Part shown: positions 33,501-43,494 of the stretch, in pieces | How positions within the stretch are numbered: the first letter of the stretch is position 1 | How the letters are laid out: each line of letters starts with the position of its first letter | Assembly: GCF_001625215.2 (NCBI RefSeq) | Contig: NC_030384.2 | Span: 45,852,390-45,916,389, forward strand | Length of the DNA stretch: 64,000 nucleotides | DNA from: Daucus carota subsp. sativus | Lineage: Eukaryota; Streptophyta; Magnoliopsida; Apiales; Apiaceae | Reading direction: 5' to 3' | Translations under genes and position numbers: made by a program | Notes under the pieces: model-generated | Seen by the model: only the letters and a program-made list of their open reading frames with translations | What the model was told of the DNA's origin: nothing | The model's database searches: none

Positions 33501-33608
33501 TAATGTCGAAGCTCTCTCACTCATTGCCTTCACAGTTGAACACAATTTACGACTCCGGTGATAAGCCGGTTGAGTGATCACGCAAGGACTGTATGCACTC
33601 ATCATCAA
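18592..33608 (-). CDS. Chloroplast SOUL heme-binding-like protein, gene split by a retrotransposon
   Basis: Eight exons on the minus strand: 33608-33395, 33283-33197, 32899-32829, 32431-32330, 32246-32142, 19500-19365, 19086-18977 and 18666-18592. They sum to 900 nt and encode 299 aa in phase throughout. It resembles Arabidopsis At3g10130 (SOUL/HBP family, reported in plastoglobules). A Ser/Ala-rich chloroplast transit peptide precedes [19 protein letters not shown], then the SOUL domain: [86 protein letters not shown] and [14 protein letters not shown]. Intron 3 begins GC (ACTGAG|GCATGA), the only way the exon joins EIRLTE to PYYVAE. Intron 5 (32141-19501) is 12.6 kb because a 12-kb copia element sits in it in the opposite orientation. 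All coding sequence is intact, so the gene may still work if the long intron is spliced. The start could be any of three consecutive Met codons at 33608-33600. Confidence 0.88.
19688..19844. repeat. Short inverted-repeat element in SOUL intron 5
   Basis: GTTGGTTTTTATG at the left pairs with ATAAAAACCAAC at the right, enclosing ~130 bp. This could be a small MITE, but I cannot define a convincing target duplication. It lies in the intron beside the retrotransposon. Confidence 0.3.
20032..20582 (+). repeat. Left LTR of the SIRE element
   Basis: 551 bp, TG...CA ends. It contains several copies of the word CAGAGTTTA or CAGAGTTTG in its first 160 bp and a TATA-like CTATATAAACACAG near 20352, probably the element's promoter. 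Indistinguishable by eye from the right LTR. Confidence 0.93.
20584..20599 (+). other. Primer-binding site (tRNA-iMet)
   Basis: TGGTATCAGAGC begins four bases after the left LTR. It is complementary to the 3' end of initiator methionine tRNA, as in most Ty1/copia elements. Confidence 0.85.
20639..22867 (+). CDS. gag: Gag polyprotein of the SIRE element
   Basis: 742 aa. The N-terminal half carries the copia gag fold ([39 protein letters not shown]). The first CCHC knuckle is [14 protein letters not shown] (residues ~337-350); further ones are [14 protein letters not shown] and [14 protein letters not shown] near the C-terminus. A coiled-coil-like Lys/Glu-rich segment lies between. Three knuckles and the extended C-terminal part are consistent with SIRE-type gag. 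It lies in the same frame as pol, as in SIRE1, whose family is known to use read-through between them. Confidence 0.92.
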   Translation: MSEKSQASSFRVPILKASEYPVWKERMIIFLDSVDPEYLDRIFDGPHMPTKLSVGLADEPQKMVPKEKKDYTPEDILSISKDSKVKHLLHSALDNAMSNRVIGCKTAKQIWDALETRCQGTQAIKKNRKTILTQEYEHFDSKSGESLTDLYDRFVKLLNDLSLVDKEYDLEDSNLKFLLALPEKWDLKVTTIRDNLDLGEMSLDDVYGRLKTHELEMEQMSKRHGGKSKSVALKVQEEAAKSKGKAHVTKSDIESSNSDDSNSDVPSDSEESDDEMMQLAALMVKSFKKLAYKKFNKGKSFSRKDRNSDRVYDKKNFKKNEGKEGKAGKADKYTCFNCGEKGHFASECKKAKKEKEKAFITKKGNWTDTSDSEEEVNYALMANTDNNSESPAKVPHSTLAFDTEDITELRLFLKTLHTSFRDQTLENERLKSETLSVKKRNDYLEKELVQMLEVQKERDDAVIVKDELLKRYASLQSELAKEREIIKTWTNSGKITQDILGSGNWKKGLGYTDNSEAESSKIEFIKTQKPKVKPVKFVVESSKPKKCRSKSEINNNLKSEKPKQVNIGLMTQKQLKHKLKEVKSDDRNKEPRKNRNGKIGIDKSNNYMPVPNAPRKTCHNCGNTNHLANFCRKNKDINSLPTKSGVRKSSIRYKPQDPCFHCGSLWHFIYTCKEYHSLYYDYYQLKPSLKVNKNFTSTNSVSSTNSVAKSVSSNSDNNTAAKANKLNKAKGSKQVWVLKTNN
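22880..26167 (+). CDS. pol: Pol polyprotein of the SIRE element
   Basis: 1095 aa. Domains in copia order: aspartic protease near the N-terminus ([11 protein letters not shown]), GAG-pre-integrase ([10 protein letters not shown] with the downstream CDSCQKAK zinc site), integrase core ([29 protein letters not shown]: the D-D-E set), reverse transcriptase ([46 protein letters not shown]) and RNase H ([20 protein letters not shown]). An acidic Ser/Asn-rich linker between integrase and RT repeats NSD/NSE units. Protease-integrase-RT-RNase H order identifies Ty1/copia. Confidence 0.95.
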   Translation: MQGNRKNILVLDSGCSGHMTGNKTLLSEFVEKAGPSVSYGDGNIGRTLGYGKINLGNVIISNVALVQGLKHNLLSVSQICDRGYHVDFYKEHSEIVSKSTGKVAVIAHRHGNIYEIHLPTNSEGKAICLSTRISAEESWKWHKKLSHLNFNSINELIKKKLVRGLPESLLTSDGLCDSCQKAKQRKTSFKSKTEFSIKKPYHLLHVDLFGPVNVPSIARKKYALVIVDEYTRYTWVYFLHSKDETALHLMDHVTQLDHGSEDKVKIIRSDNGTEFRNSTMEEFCKERGVVQQFSAPGTPQQNGVVERKNRTLIEAARTMLDEAKLPTYFWAEAVQTACFTQNATLINKHGKTPYEMVKKKKPNLKYFHIFGCKCFVLKTHPEQLTKFDLKADEGIFVGYPLITKAFRVYNLRTKVIMESIHVSFDDKKIMGLTDMDDHEELHFENEEIFSDSINSDEQSNSDCEKDTANSDENLQVHDDGALAEGEHQNVSDSTQDSSENADSNSSENTDSNSDSTNTGGATENNQQNQESMDQGGGSNDENGQLPHARKWTKSHTPDIIIGNPEAGVQTRTATANECLHHCFLSQTEPKKVEEALQDPDWIQAMQEELNEFERNKVWTLVPRPKDRSIVGAKWVFRNKTDSEGVITRNKARLVAKGYSQQEGIDYDETFAPVARLEAIRIFLAYAAHKKFKVFQMDVKSAFLNGKLDEEVYVEQPPGFVDPKHPDYVYRLDKALYGLKQAPRAWYETLAQFLLESGFTRGTIDKTLFYLNHGNDLLLVQIYVDDIIFGSTNAKLCQRFAKLMQSRYQMSMMGELSYFLGLQVKQTEDGIFINQAKYTRNLLKKFGMQDSSAATTPMATATKLDKDTGASVDITNYRGMIGSLLYLTASRPDIMYATCLCARFQADPREPHLIAVKRIFRYLKGTTSLGLWYPRESDFSLIGYSDADFAGCKIDRKSTSGSCQFLGGRLVSWYSKKQKSISTSTAESEYIAAGSCCAQILWMKNQLLDYGLAFSKIPIYCDNQSAIAMTGNPVQHSLTKHISIRYHFIREHVEEGTIELHFVPTEQQLADIFTKPLSEATFTRLVNELGMISGTE
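26168..27558 (+). other. Non-coding spacer of the SIRE element between pol and the extra ORF
   Basis: About 1.4 kb without a long frame. 26226-26345 is a loose array of CTCTGATGAT-like words. A 20-plus adenine run lies at about 26815-26836. The last part, 27440-27555, is CT-rich with repeated CACAAACTCT words and looks like a leader. A spliced transcript for the downstream ORF is known or proposed in related families. Confidence 0.6.
27559..31398 (+). CDS. Extra ORF of the SIRE element (1279 aa)
   Basis: The frame opens at 27424; the likely start is the ATG at 27559 ([14 protein letters not shown]). The N-terminal ~230 residues resemble a domain seen in many plant SIRE-lineage ORFs annotated only as retrotransposon or plant-transposon protein: [62 protein letters not shown]. 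Then comes a long low-complexity region including an 18-bp tandem unit encoding (V/I)NSEAQ, two stretches likely to form coiled coils (around [17 protein letters not shown] and the C-terminal [18 protein letters not shown]), and no evident signal peptide or membrane helix. It occupies the position of the env-like ORF of SIRE1, but the sequence gives no direct support for an envelope role. Confidence 0.8.
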   Translation: MATTTFIFAGVEFVTNNHAAILNTADAPRDYHPMQQFLAQSTIATALTAPARLSGSQIINFWRTGKYDNGGEDGSPSIVFSYEGEEYFVTPATVRTAFNLPELDTAYITNGDANLRTMMTDLGYSESLDKLGQLKRPGLRREWSFFFDCITRAFQKKSTNWDAIPMDMLQIGYSLIYSTHFDFGRLVLRNIGERMHENRNVIYFSRFCQLLFNATVGEVDFDVDDEIKPFRLHKRVFKDLISKDEKYPMQRPLLIPAQVRARMDMPPVHQQPQPQQPQPPVSPTNPKQPRTSASKSKRGAKSDAAPSTAKRTRTSVATHVLKPNTDESVNSEAQINSEAQVNSEAQVNSEAHLNSEALNSEAATPQKQKKRRRLVAAYEYDDLEPVHAVNSESTPTTASEPVQASPQKPARFKRRAHKPARAKIPETDITDFTVEEDQTPSTTLPETSQALMVLPITAVPLQSPTASSTSSEVDEEIVCKEPTTTEAGANMANLHTPVSDHGPSTQIPTSPMKIPEGAIVHDTAPDNYRSDVVDESDRVAMEALQSLAQTGEETIKSQSEAKGKSAQDSVEKVADPVPDAAKANSEADTEDDDSSSENDGAPLTQQKWESTSQYNARLQTLNTDSEPLPRDLQVDPPNEVWDKLWLSHQHSLETPKAEEFLSMAEQKITNSDVMSSLKGTILYLKTFHPAHAQTSKSIDGLRTEVAKVKETNELEKKRTINPMKENVQKLVTAHESLDQRMTMIESNQEKMSKQLEAIQSSLSLITSILIPDEDDVKKGERVAQVKCKSTTQTLKRKKKDDDDDIDDFTKHKRFQARTGGRVSNSDSQKQSKQSTKSGPTHNITSGSNQRPVTGSDKPMTDEELARLVFEQENPEANLDLELIAAEETELKKEHIEAINSGKIQKPAKSTTKPKEKGILIKESTVADQSLPVKKVYSEDEYTSKGKSKVDENLEKGWEKKKPTTSDKDQVVKEKETEAAISDKAHVAEPQKERLTSDTAQVNKEATKDTVSDKAQAVFKPTTTPLAGFAKPTLMTEISFEKGSIKPFSHQKAGRDKGGLGSKYEKFDQNIGSRPDDPSSLCAPKTGVLQDRMDKLDSVQLVKNDRGDNILIYFMSDGTVFRVLEADLYAKHWEELRYVSYIFQVKNKSGQHISNLLKDQIRRKMGITGNKNAGPFIPKYLNHKGQLVEMKKNSAKIETIGGIRTLAFNEESDKAYNIRLDRDLKKNKIYDLRAAIYQTGVSDPELREIKRQMIAVLEEAEKELLREYLKTANGIYAAKE
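31510..31526 (+). other. Polypurine tract of the SIRE element
   Basis: AAGTTGGGGGAGAT lies immediately before the right LTR, in the standard position for plus-strand priming. The first base or two are uncertain. Confidence 0.75.
31527..32077 (+). repeat. Right LTR of the SIRE element
   Basis: 551 bp, the same length and, by eye, the same sequence as the left LTR, followed by the ATAGA target duplication. Confidence 0.93.
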
Positions 33609-34391
33609 ATTCTTGAATTTTGCCTCTTTGCTTTGTTCTGAATTAAGCTCTCATAAATACATTTATTCTGGTGCATACATAAACGCACACCGTGTATTCC
33701 AGCTATCCTTTCAAAAAGTTACTGGCCGTTGGGATTTTGAAGATTTTTGTTCATTCGTGAAATCTCATGTATTCAATTGGTATTGTTTGAAATTTATTAA
33801 AATCTTGTGTTATTCAATTAAAATTTTAAATTATATTATAAAATTTAGTATTATTTTAAATTATGTTTTAAAATTTGATGGTATTTAATTGGGATTATTT
33901 AAAATTTGATGAAGATTTTTTGAATTTAATAAAATGATAGAATTTGTGGATTTTTTTGGTGTATTTTAAGTTTTTTGAAATAATGGGATTTTGAAGTATT
34001 GTGCTTAAATTCTATCTGCAATATTTTATCAAAAATTCATATAAAATCAAAATCACGTACAATCCATTAAAATCCATTATTAATTAAAATCAATTTATTA
34101 AAATCTCAATCGAATACAGCCCTCTTAACTTATTTAACAAAATTAAAAAATTATGTATTAATTACTTTCTGATAATTGTAAATTTTAAAATTACTGTATG
34201 CTGTTAGTTGAATAATCGTCCATTTTTATCCTTATTTATTATTATCATCTCTTCGGCTTCTTCTCAGCACCAACCAAAACAAAACACTCACACACTAACA
34301 CTGCACAAACCTCTTAACAAAAACCAATACACACACAGATTTGTATGTATACATCCATGGTGAAAATTCTTGTCTAGAAGTGCGTGCAGAA
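33609..34391. other. Divergent intergenic region
   Basis: Lies between the minus-strand SOUL gene and the plus-strand At5g03900-like gene, so it holds both promoters. Most of 33750-34122 is a very AT-rich repeat-like stretch (see separate entry). The CACACACTAACACTGCAC stretch near 34290 is probably 5' leader of the right-hand gene. Confidence 0.5.
33755..34122. mobile_element. Possible MITE remnant
   Basis: The right end AAAATCTCAATCGAATACAG followed by CCC reads, in reverse complement, GGGCTGTATTCGATTGAGAT, a terminus shared by many plant MITEs. The left part repeats related words (TATTCAATTGG...TTTGAAATTTATTAAAATC), but a matching clean left terminus and target duplication are not visible, so the left limit is approximate. 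Confidence 0.4.
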
Positions 34392-37300
34392 ATGGCGTCG
34401 ATATCCTCGTGTTGGACACTAACAGCTAGCAAGTCTCGCTCACAATCGGCTATTAAGCCTTTTCGATTTAAGTATTATGATCAGTCTCAAATTTCGCTAT
34501 TTCTTCGAAATAAATCGAGAATTGGATTCAGCACTAGTAGAGGTTCTTCTGGGAGTGTAATTAGGGCGAGTGTTGATTTTTCGCCTTTGTCGGTTAGGCC
34601 TGGAGGCATAATTGAGACTGATAAGTTGCCTTCCGATGTTCGAAAAAGGACTATGGATGCGGTTGATGAGTGTGGAGGGAGAGTGACTATTGGTGATGTG
34701 GCTAGTAAGGCTGGAATTAACTTGAATCAGGCTCAGAAGGCTTTACAGGCTCTTGCTGCTGACACTAATGGTTTCCTGGAGGTACTTGTTTGTTGTTATA
34801 TGTGCTCATTCGGTTATCGGAATTTTGAAGTTACATGTTTTAGTATTCCTTGTAGCAATTGCGGATTTGATTGTTAATTTGTGAAAGTAAGGATGTTGAT
34901 ATTTCTTATTGATAATGTTAACTGTGGTACCTAAGTACATCAGTTCTGAGTATAAAGAAGGATCCATAGCTTAAAATTTAAATGCTTCTATTCTGTAAAA
35001 AAGAAACTATCTACCTGAAATCAGTTACATTTTCTGATATAATTTGAGTGGTACGTTAATTGCGAACATATGTAAGTGTGCGTTGAAGAAAATTTTGCAC
35101 AGATACATCATATAAACCCTGCATTGCTTCAGTGAATTGATATATCCAACACCTTAATACCTTATCCTGATTTCCTTAATTGAGCTTGATTTAAACTGAG
35201 CTCAAATGAAATGTTATTAAATCTCTACGTAATATAAAGCTTGTTATTCAGAGAAGAGCATTTTATGTGTTTAAAATATCAGTAATTATTATATTTATGT
35301 ATTGCTTTCAGAATTTTTTGATTCCCTAATGGCAAACATTTTGAAGATATTATTGACAGGTTTCAGATGAAGGTGATGTTCTATATGTCTTCCCAAAGGA
35401 TTATCGCTCAAAGCTTGCGACCAAGTCACTGAGAATAAAGTTAGAACCCTTTTTAGAGAAGGCTAAGGTTATATCCTTGTCACTTATCAATGTAACATAT
35501 TTTAAGGACAATCGGTACTAAGGGATATTGTTCTTGTTTTCTCTCAACAGTCTGGAGCTGAATATATAGTACGAGTTTCGTTCGGAACGGCATTAATTGC
35601 TTCAATTGTTATTGTATATACCACAATTATTGCTATCGTCTCAAGTAGAAGGTACATGGATCTCATAAATGGTGAAGCAAACCCTTATCATCAAGTTGTT
35701 TCTTACGCAAGATCCCACATTTTAAATCCCACTTCGATGGACTTCAAAAACAAAACCCAAGAATAGCTTAATTATCCAATTTATGAATTGTAAGATAATG
35801 ACCATTCATCGTTATGTTTTGTTGGCAGTGATGAAGACAATCGTGGTAGGCGTGGAGGTAGATCCTATGATAGTGGTTTCAACTTTTATCTTAATCCAGC
35901 GGATCTGTTTTGGTAATAGCTGTAAGAGGCAGTAATTTCTTTATTCAGGTTCTAGTGTAGTAGTAGCTTCCAACTCCAGTATTCTTATAGTTACTTTTGA
36001 ACTGAGATATGATGCAAGAAAATTCTATTCAGTACAAACTTAGAAATTTAATACTTAATAAGTTAATATATATTTTAAGGTCCCAAGCACCCAACATAAG
36101 AGAGACAAAGTATTTTCGACCTTGATAGATGAACAAAGTCGTTATGTTTGTGATGTACTACTAGTTTTGATGTTGTTAATAGTTATATCTTTTTTTTGAA
36201 GGATATTGATGGTTATTATAACTTGGAAGAACTACATTTATGATTGTGCTGCTTTTATTTTGAATTATATAGGTACTGGGATCCATATTACAATAGGAGG
36301 AGACAAGTGCGAGCAGATAACGACGGGATGAACTTCATAGAATCTGTAATAATTCTTACCAGATGGAAGATATGTCATTTTTAATTCATATGCTCTGTGC
36401 TTGGAAATAAGGTTCCTTCGTGAATGTCTTCCTTGTAGGTTTTCTCCTTTGTATTTGGTGATGGGGATCCCAATATGGGTATAGAAGAAGAGAGGTGGAA
36501 GTTGGTAATAATTGAGCTCTGAATTCAGTGGTCCGTTACTTTCAGAGTTATATTTGCCTATGTCATTGTTTGTGTATTCACTGTTTAATGTTTCGTGATA
36601 TTACTGCATCCTGTCATCCTGTAATATCAAATTATAAGTTTAATTCTTATGAGGAAAATTAAAATGCACAATATAATGTGAGATCTAATTTTAATAGTGT
36701 TTCAGAGTGCAGTCTTTAGTGTCTCAGCAGGAGCTGTCATATGGATATTATCTAGAGCTAACTGTTCTTTGTTAGGTCTGTTAGGTTTGTCACATATTTG
36801 AAACCTCAGAGCCAGTGTGGAGTCTTTCATTTAAGATTTAGGCTAGGTGATTCTGTATCTTATATTTACCCTCGCTTTTATATTCTTTAAACGGTTCCTA
36901 ATTTTTATATTATTCGTCATGTCAAGAGACTTGCTAACTTCAGTTTATGTGCTCATGATATGTTAATTGCCTAGTAATTGTATTAATTGTGATAACTTAT
37001 TGTGTTGTATGACCACTTTTCAGATTGGAGAATATATATCATCAAATGGTGGTGTTATCACAGCTGAAGAGCTTGCTCCATATCTTGATGTGGAAAATAC
37101 AAAGGAAATGGTATTATCAATTAACTGTTTTAGTATCAGATATAGAAAATTTGTGCTATACCATCATGTTTCTTCATATGCAGTTTCTTACGGTATTGTA
37201 TCTGTAATTGACAGGAGTGATTCAGTTCTCAAATATATGGTTTTTTAGCCTTTACAAAACTGTATCACTCATTAATTTGCTTCTAGCCTTCATAGCTCAT

Positions 37301-40300
37301 ATTCTGTGCTTTTGTGTGTTGCAGAATGATGATTCATATATCCTACCTGTCCTTTTACAATTTGATGGACTCCCAGAAATAGATGACGAGGTGAGTCTCA
37401 ATCTTGTATATCGAAAACAAATTCGATTCTCCACTCTGTTGTGTTTGTTGTATATCTTCCTCTCGTTTTAATGTTTATATATGATGAAAAATTAAGTATA
37501 TTGCCTTGAGCTTATGAGAAGGTCTAGAAGAATTATTCACAAATTTCACTTAACAATGTTTTATTATTATTATTAAACATTATGAACATCTCATCCATGG
37601 CCAGAACTTAAATTTAAGCTTAATTTCTATATATTCATAAATGTTGATCTTATCCTCAAGTACCCATGCAATACTTGGAAACACAATGTCATGATTTCAG
37701 TAAAGAAACTACATTTTATTTTCTACTTCCATGTCATTCATTATTTGTGGTTTCGTATCAGAAAACAATCCTTCTAGGCATTTCTTGTATATCCTCAATG
37801 CAAGTTACAATGTTTCTAACTTTACTTAAGTAAAGGTTTTTTAGAAGAAATGCAGGAGAACCTGGAGTTCAAAAATCCTTAAAGTGATCCATATGACCAT
37901 TTTAAGGTGATATGTCATTAAAAGCTCCAATTGGTATATTTCATGCAGGGAAATATATTGTATCGGTTTCCATCATTGCAAAGAACAGCTTCTTCGCAGA
38001 AAATTGGAAAAAAGGAGTATGTTGGGAGAAGATGGGCAGAGTGGGTTGGGGGAGTTGATAGATTTTTCAGGGAGAAGAAGTGGCAATTCAGGTTTTCTAG
38101 TCCTGCTTTTATAATACATGGTTTTGTTGATTATTTATTTTTATTTATCATGTGCTCAATATTTCACTGTGCAGTAAAACCAGCAGTTCTGAAAAGGCGA
38201 TGGTTATTGGTTTGGGTGGGCTCAATTTATTTGGTGTTGTCATTCTGGGTACCATGTTAAAGTAGGTTTTGGCTCCTCTAAGAACCTTTTTTAGTTCCCT
38301 ATATTTTCGTACATAGCTCTCTAACACAATTTTTTATCTGGTTAAATCGCGCTTGAATTAAAGAGAAATGACAGGTACACCAAGTGAATTCATCACCTTT
38401 GTGTCCGACATATTCCCTCTACTTCAGGTCTGGCATTGTAGTCCATTTCTTATGTATACCCTGTTACGCATGCTCTTATTAAATAAGTATATCTTTTGCA
38501 TCTATATCACTGAATGTAATAATCACATGTACCATTAAGCTAAGAACACTGATCTTGTTTGGGATAAAAGAAAATCAATCCTATATTCTATATAAATATA
38601 TCATTTCTTATATATGCACAAAGTGGTTTGAAACTTCATGGGGACATGCATGGGTAACTTAAATTTTGAGCATTGATACTGGGAACTGATCTAGTGTTGC
38701 CTTGATAATGGATGCTGCTGGTTCAATATGAGTTGTTGGCTTTCACATTAGCTGTCCAATGCTTTCCACTGGAATAAAAACTTCTGGGGTTTATTTTATT
38801 GTGTATCTTTTGTAAACTATTTCAACCCTGGAGCAGATTTGCCGCCAATAATTTTACAAAGATATTGTAAAAAATTACTTTTTAGTTAGGACAAATTGAA
38901 TTAGCTACTCTCTGCTTCAACAATAGAACTATGTATTGTGTTACCACATGCTAGACTGATTAAGCAAAAAGGTAACTATCAAATATGATTCGTCTCATTG
39001 TTTTGTAAGGCTACTTCAGTTTATTGTTAATTATCATAAACACGCTTTCCAGATCTATGCGGGCTCTTTTTTCGCAATTCCTTTGGTCCGATGGTTCTTT
39101 GTTCAGAGGAGAAATGCTGAAATAGAAAACAGGAACCAGGCAAGGGAACAACGTTCCCTACAACTCGAACAACCAGATCTCTCTCTGAGGCGAAAGGTAA
39201 AATATAAATGTGCAGTCTGTTTCTTGTCATGTGTATCTAAATCATGATACGGTTAGGGCTTTCATCATATTTTACCATCTATACAAATTGAGCACATTGG
39301 ATAGCCCAAGTGGTGGGTTTATCCTCGACAAAATACTCATTTGTGAGGCATATAAGTAAGCCTAAATGTTAAAAAAAAATAAAAATAAAATATACAAATT
39401 GATTTCAATTGTTGAAACTAATTTTCTACTTCCTTTAACTATTGAGTCAGAGCTGGCCTGACCTCTGCAGCTACCTCAAGAGGAAATAGAGAGAATCAGT
39501 CTGTCTGCTTGTGTGAATTGAATATAGTAGTAGACAATACAGATGGTAGTCTATTGCCACACAAAAAAGTGGAGCCAAAACTTTTGATACACGTCTGGTT
39601 GGTTATGATCAAACCTATATGTATATAAAGAAATTCGATTCTAACATACTGGCAGAAAGTTAAGGCTAAGTGCTTGTTTGGTTCAATGGTTGACATCTAG
39701 ATCTTTAGGAAGTAGAAATTGTGAGGAAGTAGTATTTCATGAAATTGTTTGGTTGACATTAGTTGGGAAAGTGTAAGTTCCTTCGAACTTTAAATACCTA
39801 CAAATCATGGGAAGTTACTCACCTAAACCCCTCTTGGTAACTTGCACTTTCTGCAAGAAGTTAAAACCTATCTATCAAACAAACACAAATTTGAAATTTT
39901 AACATCACATTTATTATAATTTCCATGGTGATTTCAAATTACATAGGAATTAACTTCCTATTGGTAACCAAACAAGCACTAAGGCTTGTAATAAGTGGAA
40001 CCACTATCATTAAGTGTATTCAGGCTTGTGATAAGTCCAAAAATGCATGGAACCGTATATGATAGAGCCAATTTTAATCCATCCATAGCCTAGTATGTGG
40101 ACTCTCCTAAACAAGATCAGCCTCCAACTTTGTGATTTAGCCCCTTATGTACATTCTCAAAATATTGGGGATGATTATCGAAAATCTCCCAAAATGTGGA
40201 CTGCTTTTATTCGGTGGTCCAAGATCTTTATAATCGCATAATATAGTTACATCTTGCTTGTGGATTTTGCTTGACACTAACAGATTACTAAAATTCAATA

Positions 40301-40656
40301 TTCGTTATTCATAAGCTTGTGAAGCAACTGTATCACTGTATGTACTATGTACAGCCAAAGGTTTTTGATCTAAACATCACAAGCTCGCCAATAGAGCGTT
40401 CGCTTTTGCATCTTACATTGTGAATATATTAGTATTAAATTTGCTTCACTTTGTACCTATTATGCTTGATCGAGATATTTATAAAGCATTAACATATTCT
40501 TATCTGATTCAGCTTCTGAGTGCTAGAGACATGGCCAACAAGACCTTCATCAGTCAAGATAGGATTGTGTATAGCACTGAAAGGGACTTGATTGAGCAAG
40601 ATTACGAAGAGAAAGAATGGGAAAAGAGATTTCGAGAAATACAGCAATCTGATTAA
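34392..40656 (+). CDS. Chloroplast membrane protein of the At5g03900 type
   Basis: Thirteen exons: 34392-34781, 35360-35467, 35551-35651, 35829-35912, 36273-36345, 36439-36504, 37024-37110, 37325-37390, 37949-38091, 38175-38261, 38364-38427, 39053-39196 and 40513-40656. They total 1557 nt (518 aa), with GT-AG sites and phases that agree. It matches Arabidopsis At5g03900, a chloroplast protein of unproven function, sometimes labelled iron-sulfur cluster biosynthesis family. The first ~60 residues are Ser/Arg-rich, as in a transit peptide. A winged-helix-like segment (VTIGDVASKAGINLNQAQKA) recurs in altered form later (GGVITAEELAPYLD). Membrane helices are likely in exon 3 (ALIASIVIVYTTIIAIV), exon 10 (GLGGLNLFGVVILGTML) and exons 11-12. 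The C-terminus is charged. An upstream in-frame ATG at 34341 is less likely than 34392 (ATGGCGTCG), which fits a plant start context. Intron 12 carries a MITE. Confidence 0.9.
39285..39392 (+). mobile_element. Possible SINE fragment in intron 12
   Basis: GGATAGCCCAAGTGGTGGG resembles a tRNA-derived box A, and an adenine-rich tail follows at ~39370-39391. No good box B is visible between them, so this is at best a decayed or truncated SINE. Confidence 0.25.
39670..39979. mobile_element. PIF/Harbinger (Tourist-like) MITE in intron 12
   Basis: A 310-bp element with inverted termini GTGCTTGTTTGGTT and AACCAAACAAGCAC, a perfect 14-bp match, flanked by TAA on both sides (39667-39669, 39980-39982). 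The perfect ends suggest a fairly recent insertion. No coding capacity. Confidence 0.85.
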
Positions 40657-41263
40657 GTTTGGTTGATTATATTGGTGTTTTTTTACATGAACTGATACTA
40701 TCTAACGATGGCAAAGAGGATGTACTACTTTCATCATACAAATCAACTGACCACTGGGAAGAGGGTCTATAATGTATATGTACTTGTATCTTAATTTTCA
40801 TTAAGATCAATTATTGGCAGTCACTTGTAAGTTTAACTACGTTGTATATCTTGGCAGACATAAAATCAGGTTTAAGAGGGGCGAAGCATGATTAAATAAC
40901 ATGTTAACTGAAATGTAAAATGCAAAAGAGTTTAATGATAGTATTATTCAAGGGTATTATTGAAAGACAGCACAAGTGATTATTATCAATATATAAACTA
41001 TTCATCCTGTTGTTGAGAGTCTTGCAAGAATCTAAAGAGTACAAACTACAAGCAGGCTCAAGGGTACAAATAAGAATCCACGGAGAGTTATAAATTTCAG
41101 CAATCAAAGAACATTGCTTATATTTCAATTTCTTAAACATGGCATTGTTTATCCCCAGTATATAACTGTCATTATTAGGCCAAAGTTGAAAGTACAAAAA
41201 ACCTGAAATTTTTTGATGCAGTCAATGTCCTTCTAACATAGATGGTTTCCTGTCGTGCATTAC
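40657..41263. other. Convergent 3' flanks
   Basis: Lies between the ends of two convergent genes. It presumably holds both 3' untranslated regions. The ORF 40904-41197 on the minus strand shows no family features. Confidence 0.45.
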
Positions 41264-41737
41264 TTATATAAAATACTTCGCCATCTGAAGTTCTTTTTGC
41301 TCAAAACCACACTTCTCATAGAATGCCTTGTTCTTAGCACTGCAGTCAAGGATCACCTTGTAACACCCCACAGCACGAGCATGATCAGTAAGGTACTCGA
41401 CAATTTTCTTTCCTAATTGCATCCCTCGAGCGTTTGAGTCAACCACAACATCTTCTATATGACCAACTTTGCTACAATTTCTTATAAACTTCCTTTCGAT
41501 AAACACACTTCCAGTTGCTATAATCTTTTGAGAACATCCATCTTCAATTACACATATAACATGGTTATCACCATATGAGCCGATCTCTTCAAAGCAGCTT
41601 TGGAACTCTTGGTCGGAGACAGAATCACATACAGTTAGTTGTTGCAGTAACTCTATGAAGCCCTTGCTTTTGTCAGATATCTCAAGTTTTCGAACTTGAA
41701 ACTTCTTTTCTTCATCAGAGCAACTAATGCTCTGCAT
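41264..41737 (-). CDS. GNA1: Glucosamine-6-phosphate N-acetyltransferase
   Basis: 157-aa GNAT enzyme that transfers acetyl from acetyl-CoA to glucosamine 6-phosphate, a step toward UDP-GlcNAc; in plants it is reported on the ER. It resembles Arabidopsis At5g15770 along its whole length: FQVRKLEISDKSKGFIELL, YGDNHVICVIED, KIIATGSVFIERKFIRNCSK, GHIEDVVVDSNARGMQLGKK (92-111, the acetyl-CoA loop is R104-G105...G109-K110), YKVILDCSAKNKAFYEKCGF and a QMAKYF end. An in-frame ATG 54 bases upstream (41791) precedes a good splice acceptor (TTACTTTCAG, ending 41773), so the start at 41737 is preferred. A probable 5'-untranslated exon ends at 42975 (GAAG|GTAATC on the minus strand), giving a ~1.2-kb leader intron. 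Confidence 0.92.
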   Translation of the reverse strand: MQSISCSDEEKKFQVRKLEISDKSKGFIELLQQLTVCDSVSDQEFQSCFEEIGSYGDNHVICVIEDGCSQKIIATGSVFIERKFIRNCSKVGHIEDVVVDSNARGMQLGKKIVEYLTDHARAVGCYKVILDCSAKNKAFYEKCGFEQKELQMAKYFI

Positions 41738-43494
41738 CTTTTGTAGTACAATATGCTCAAATGTGATTACACCTGAAAGTAAACCCTTCAAGATTTGTTT
41801 GGGTGGAAAGGGAACAGAAATCAGAATGGAGAGATGGACGGTAGATCTTCCAAACAGAAGTAACGAAAATAATATTAATAAACTTCAATACGCTAATATT
41901 ATATAATGTGAATATTAGCTACTAACTCTTGTAATATATGCATTTAAGCCTCACAAGAACCAAATATACAACATTATTTGTTATATATCAATTAATCAAT
42001 AATATGATAGAGGAAGGGATGAGAATAATATGTACTGAAGCAGTGTATTGTGTGTGTTTCACATATACAACTAAACAAAGTAATCAATTATAAGATCTTA
42101 GTTATTCAAACCCACTATGAGTGATAGAGAGATGCCATTAGATAGGTCCAGAGGTCCTCGCCTAATATTAGGCACCAAAAATATTGCATTTTGGATCTAA
42201 CTAAGGCTCTGACTTTTGACATCACATTAAGCAAAAGAAAAAAAGTACACAATCCAAAAATATCATGAATACATTCCTTAGTAACCAAAGGTTGAGGCTT
42301 CAAGACTCAAAGGAGGCAAACATCTGCGTGAGTGTATAAATTTCTTGTAACTGATCTTACTAAAAAAAAAAAACAAGAATGCTTTCCTACACATATTTAA
42401 AATAGAAATTTGGCACAATGGCGTAACTCTTGCAAGAGGAAATTCATCTGCGGATTCGATTTGGTCCCATGACTATGATAATTATAAGTCCACAAAAGAT
42501 AATGATTCTGGTTCTTCAGAGTTATGAACCCAGTGTATGTGCAACACATTGAAATAGTCGAAGATTTGTGCCAAGACTGGGTGATTACCAGAAATATTGG
42601 TTCATAGTGATAATTGTACTTGCATTGGCATTTGGCACTGCATAAGCCGCAGTTGCCACATGGACAAATTCGACTAGGATAAATGTAATGCTACATTGAC
42701 AATTTCGATTTGGGTAAATGTTCTGCTACAGGGATATGAACTGAGTGACCTAATTGATATATAATCTCTTTCCCAAATGTCCAGTATCAGTTTACATAAA
42801 TATCTGTTCTCATAATTTCTCAAAAACTATATAAAAATGAACCCAAAGTCCTCTTGATTCCAGTTCTGCACAAGTAACATTTACATCCCAACTTGTACAA
42901 TTCACATTACTTCATATATGAAACTATATCAAATCCACACACACACAAACACACACAACAGAGAGAGAGATTACCTTCTAAAGAGAAACGAGTATCCACC
43001 CTCAGTACCTCACGATTCTTTCACTTCTTCCACCGCATAAACTTTATCAAATCTGGATTATATGTATAAAAGAACAGGGTTACGTGATTCGATCTGGGGC
43101 GCCGGAAATTTGATACGGCTACTTGGATTTTACTCCCAACCAGGGAACCAAATTAGAAATACAACGAATGTTTTTTCATGTCCAAGAAAATATATATTTA
43201 CGTTGATATTATTAACTATGTTACTAAGTTACTTATGAATTTATGATATGAATTTTTTAATAATTAATAAGAATAATTTGTTTAGATATGAGTATTTTAT
43301 GTAAATAATTATAAAATTATACAATCTTCAAATATTTAATCGATTAAATGGTTAGGCGAACATTTGGAATTTTAAGTGAACTAATACTATATATTTAAAT
43401 TTTAAATATAATAATATTATTAGCAAAACCAAATTCATATAATAACTAAAATAAAATCTAAATATTAAATATTCTTGATGAATTTAACCTCTAA
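41738..43494 (-). other. GNA1 leader intron, 5' exon and upstream flank
   Basis: 41773-42974 is the inferred leader intron, AT-rich with no gene. About 42975-43110 is the inferred untranslated first exon on the minus strand. A GA/CA microsatellite (ACACACACAAACACACACAAC then GAGAGAGAGA) lies at about 42936-42970. 43150-43494 is AT-rich flank. Confidence 0.45.
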
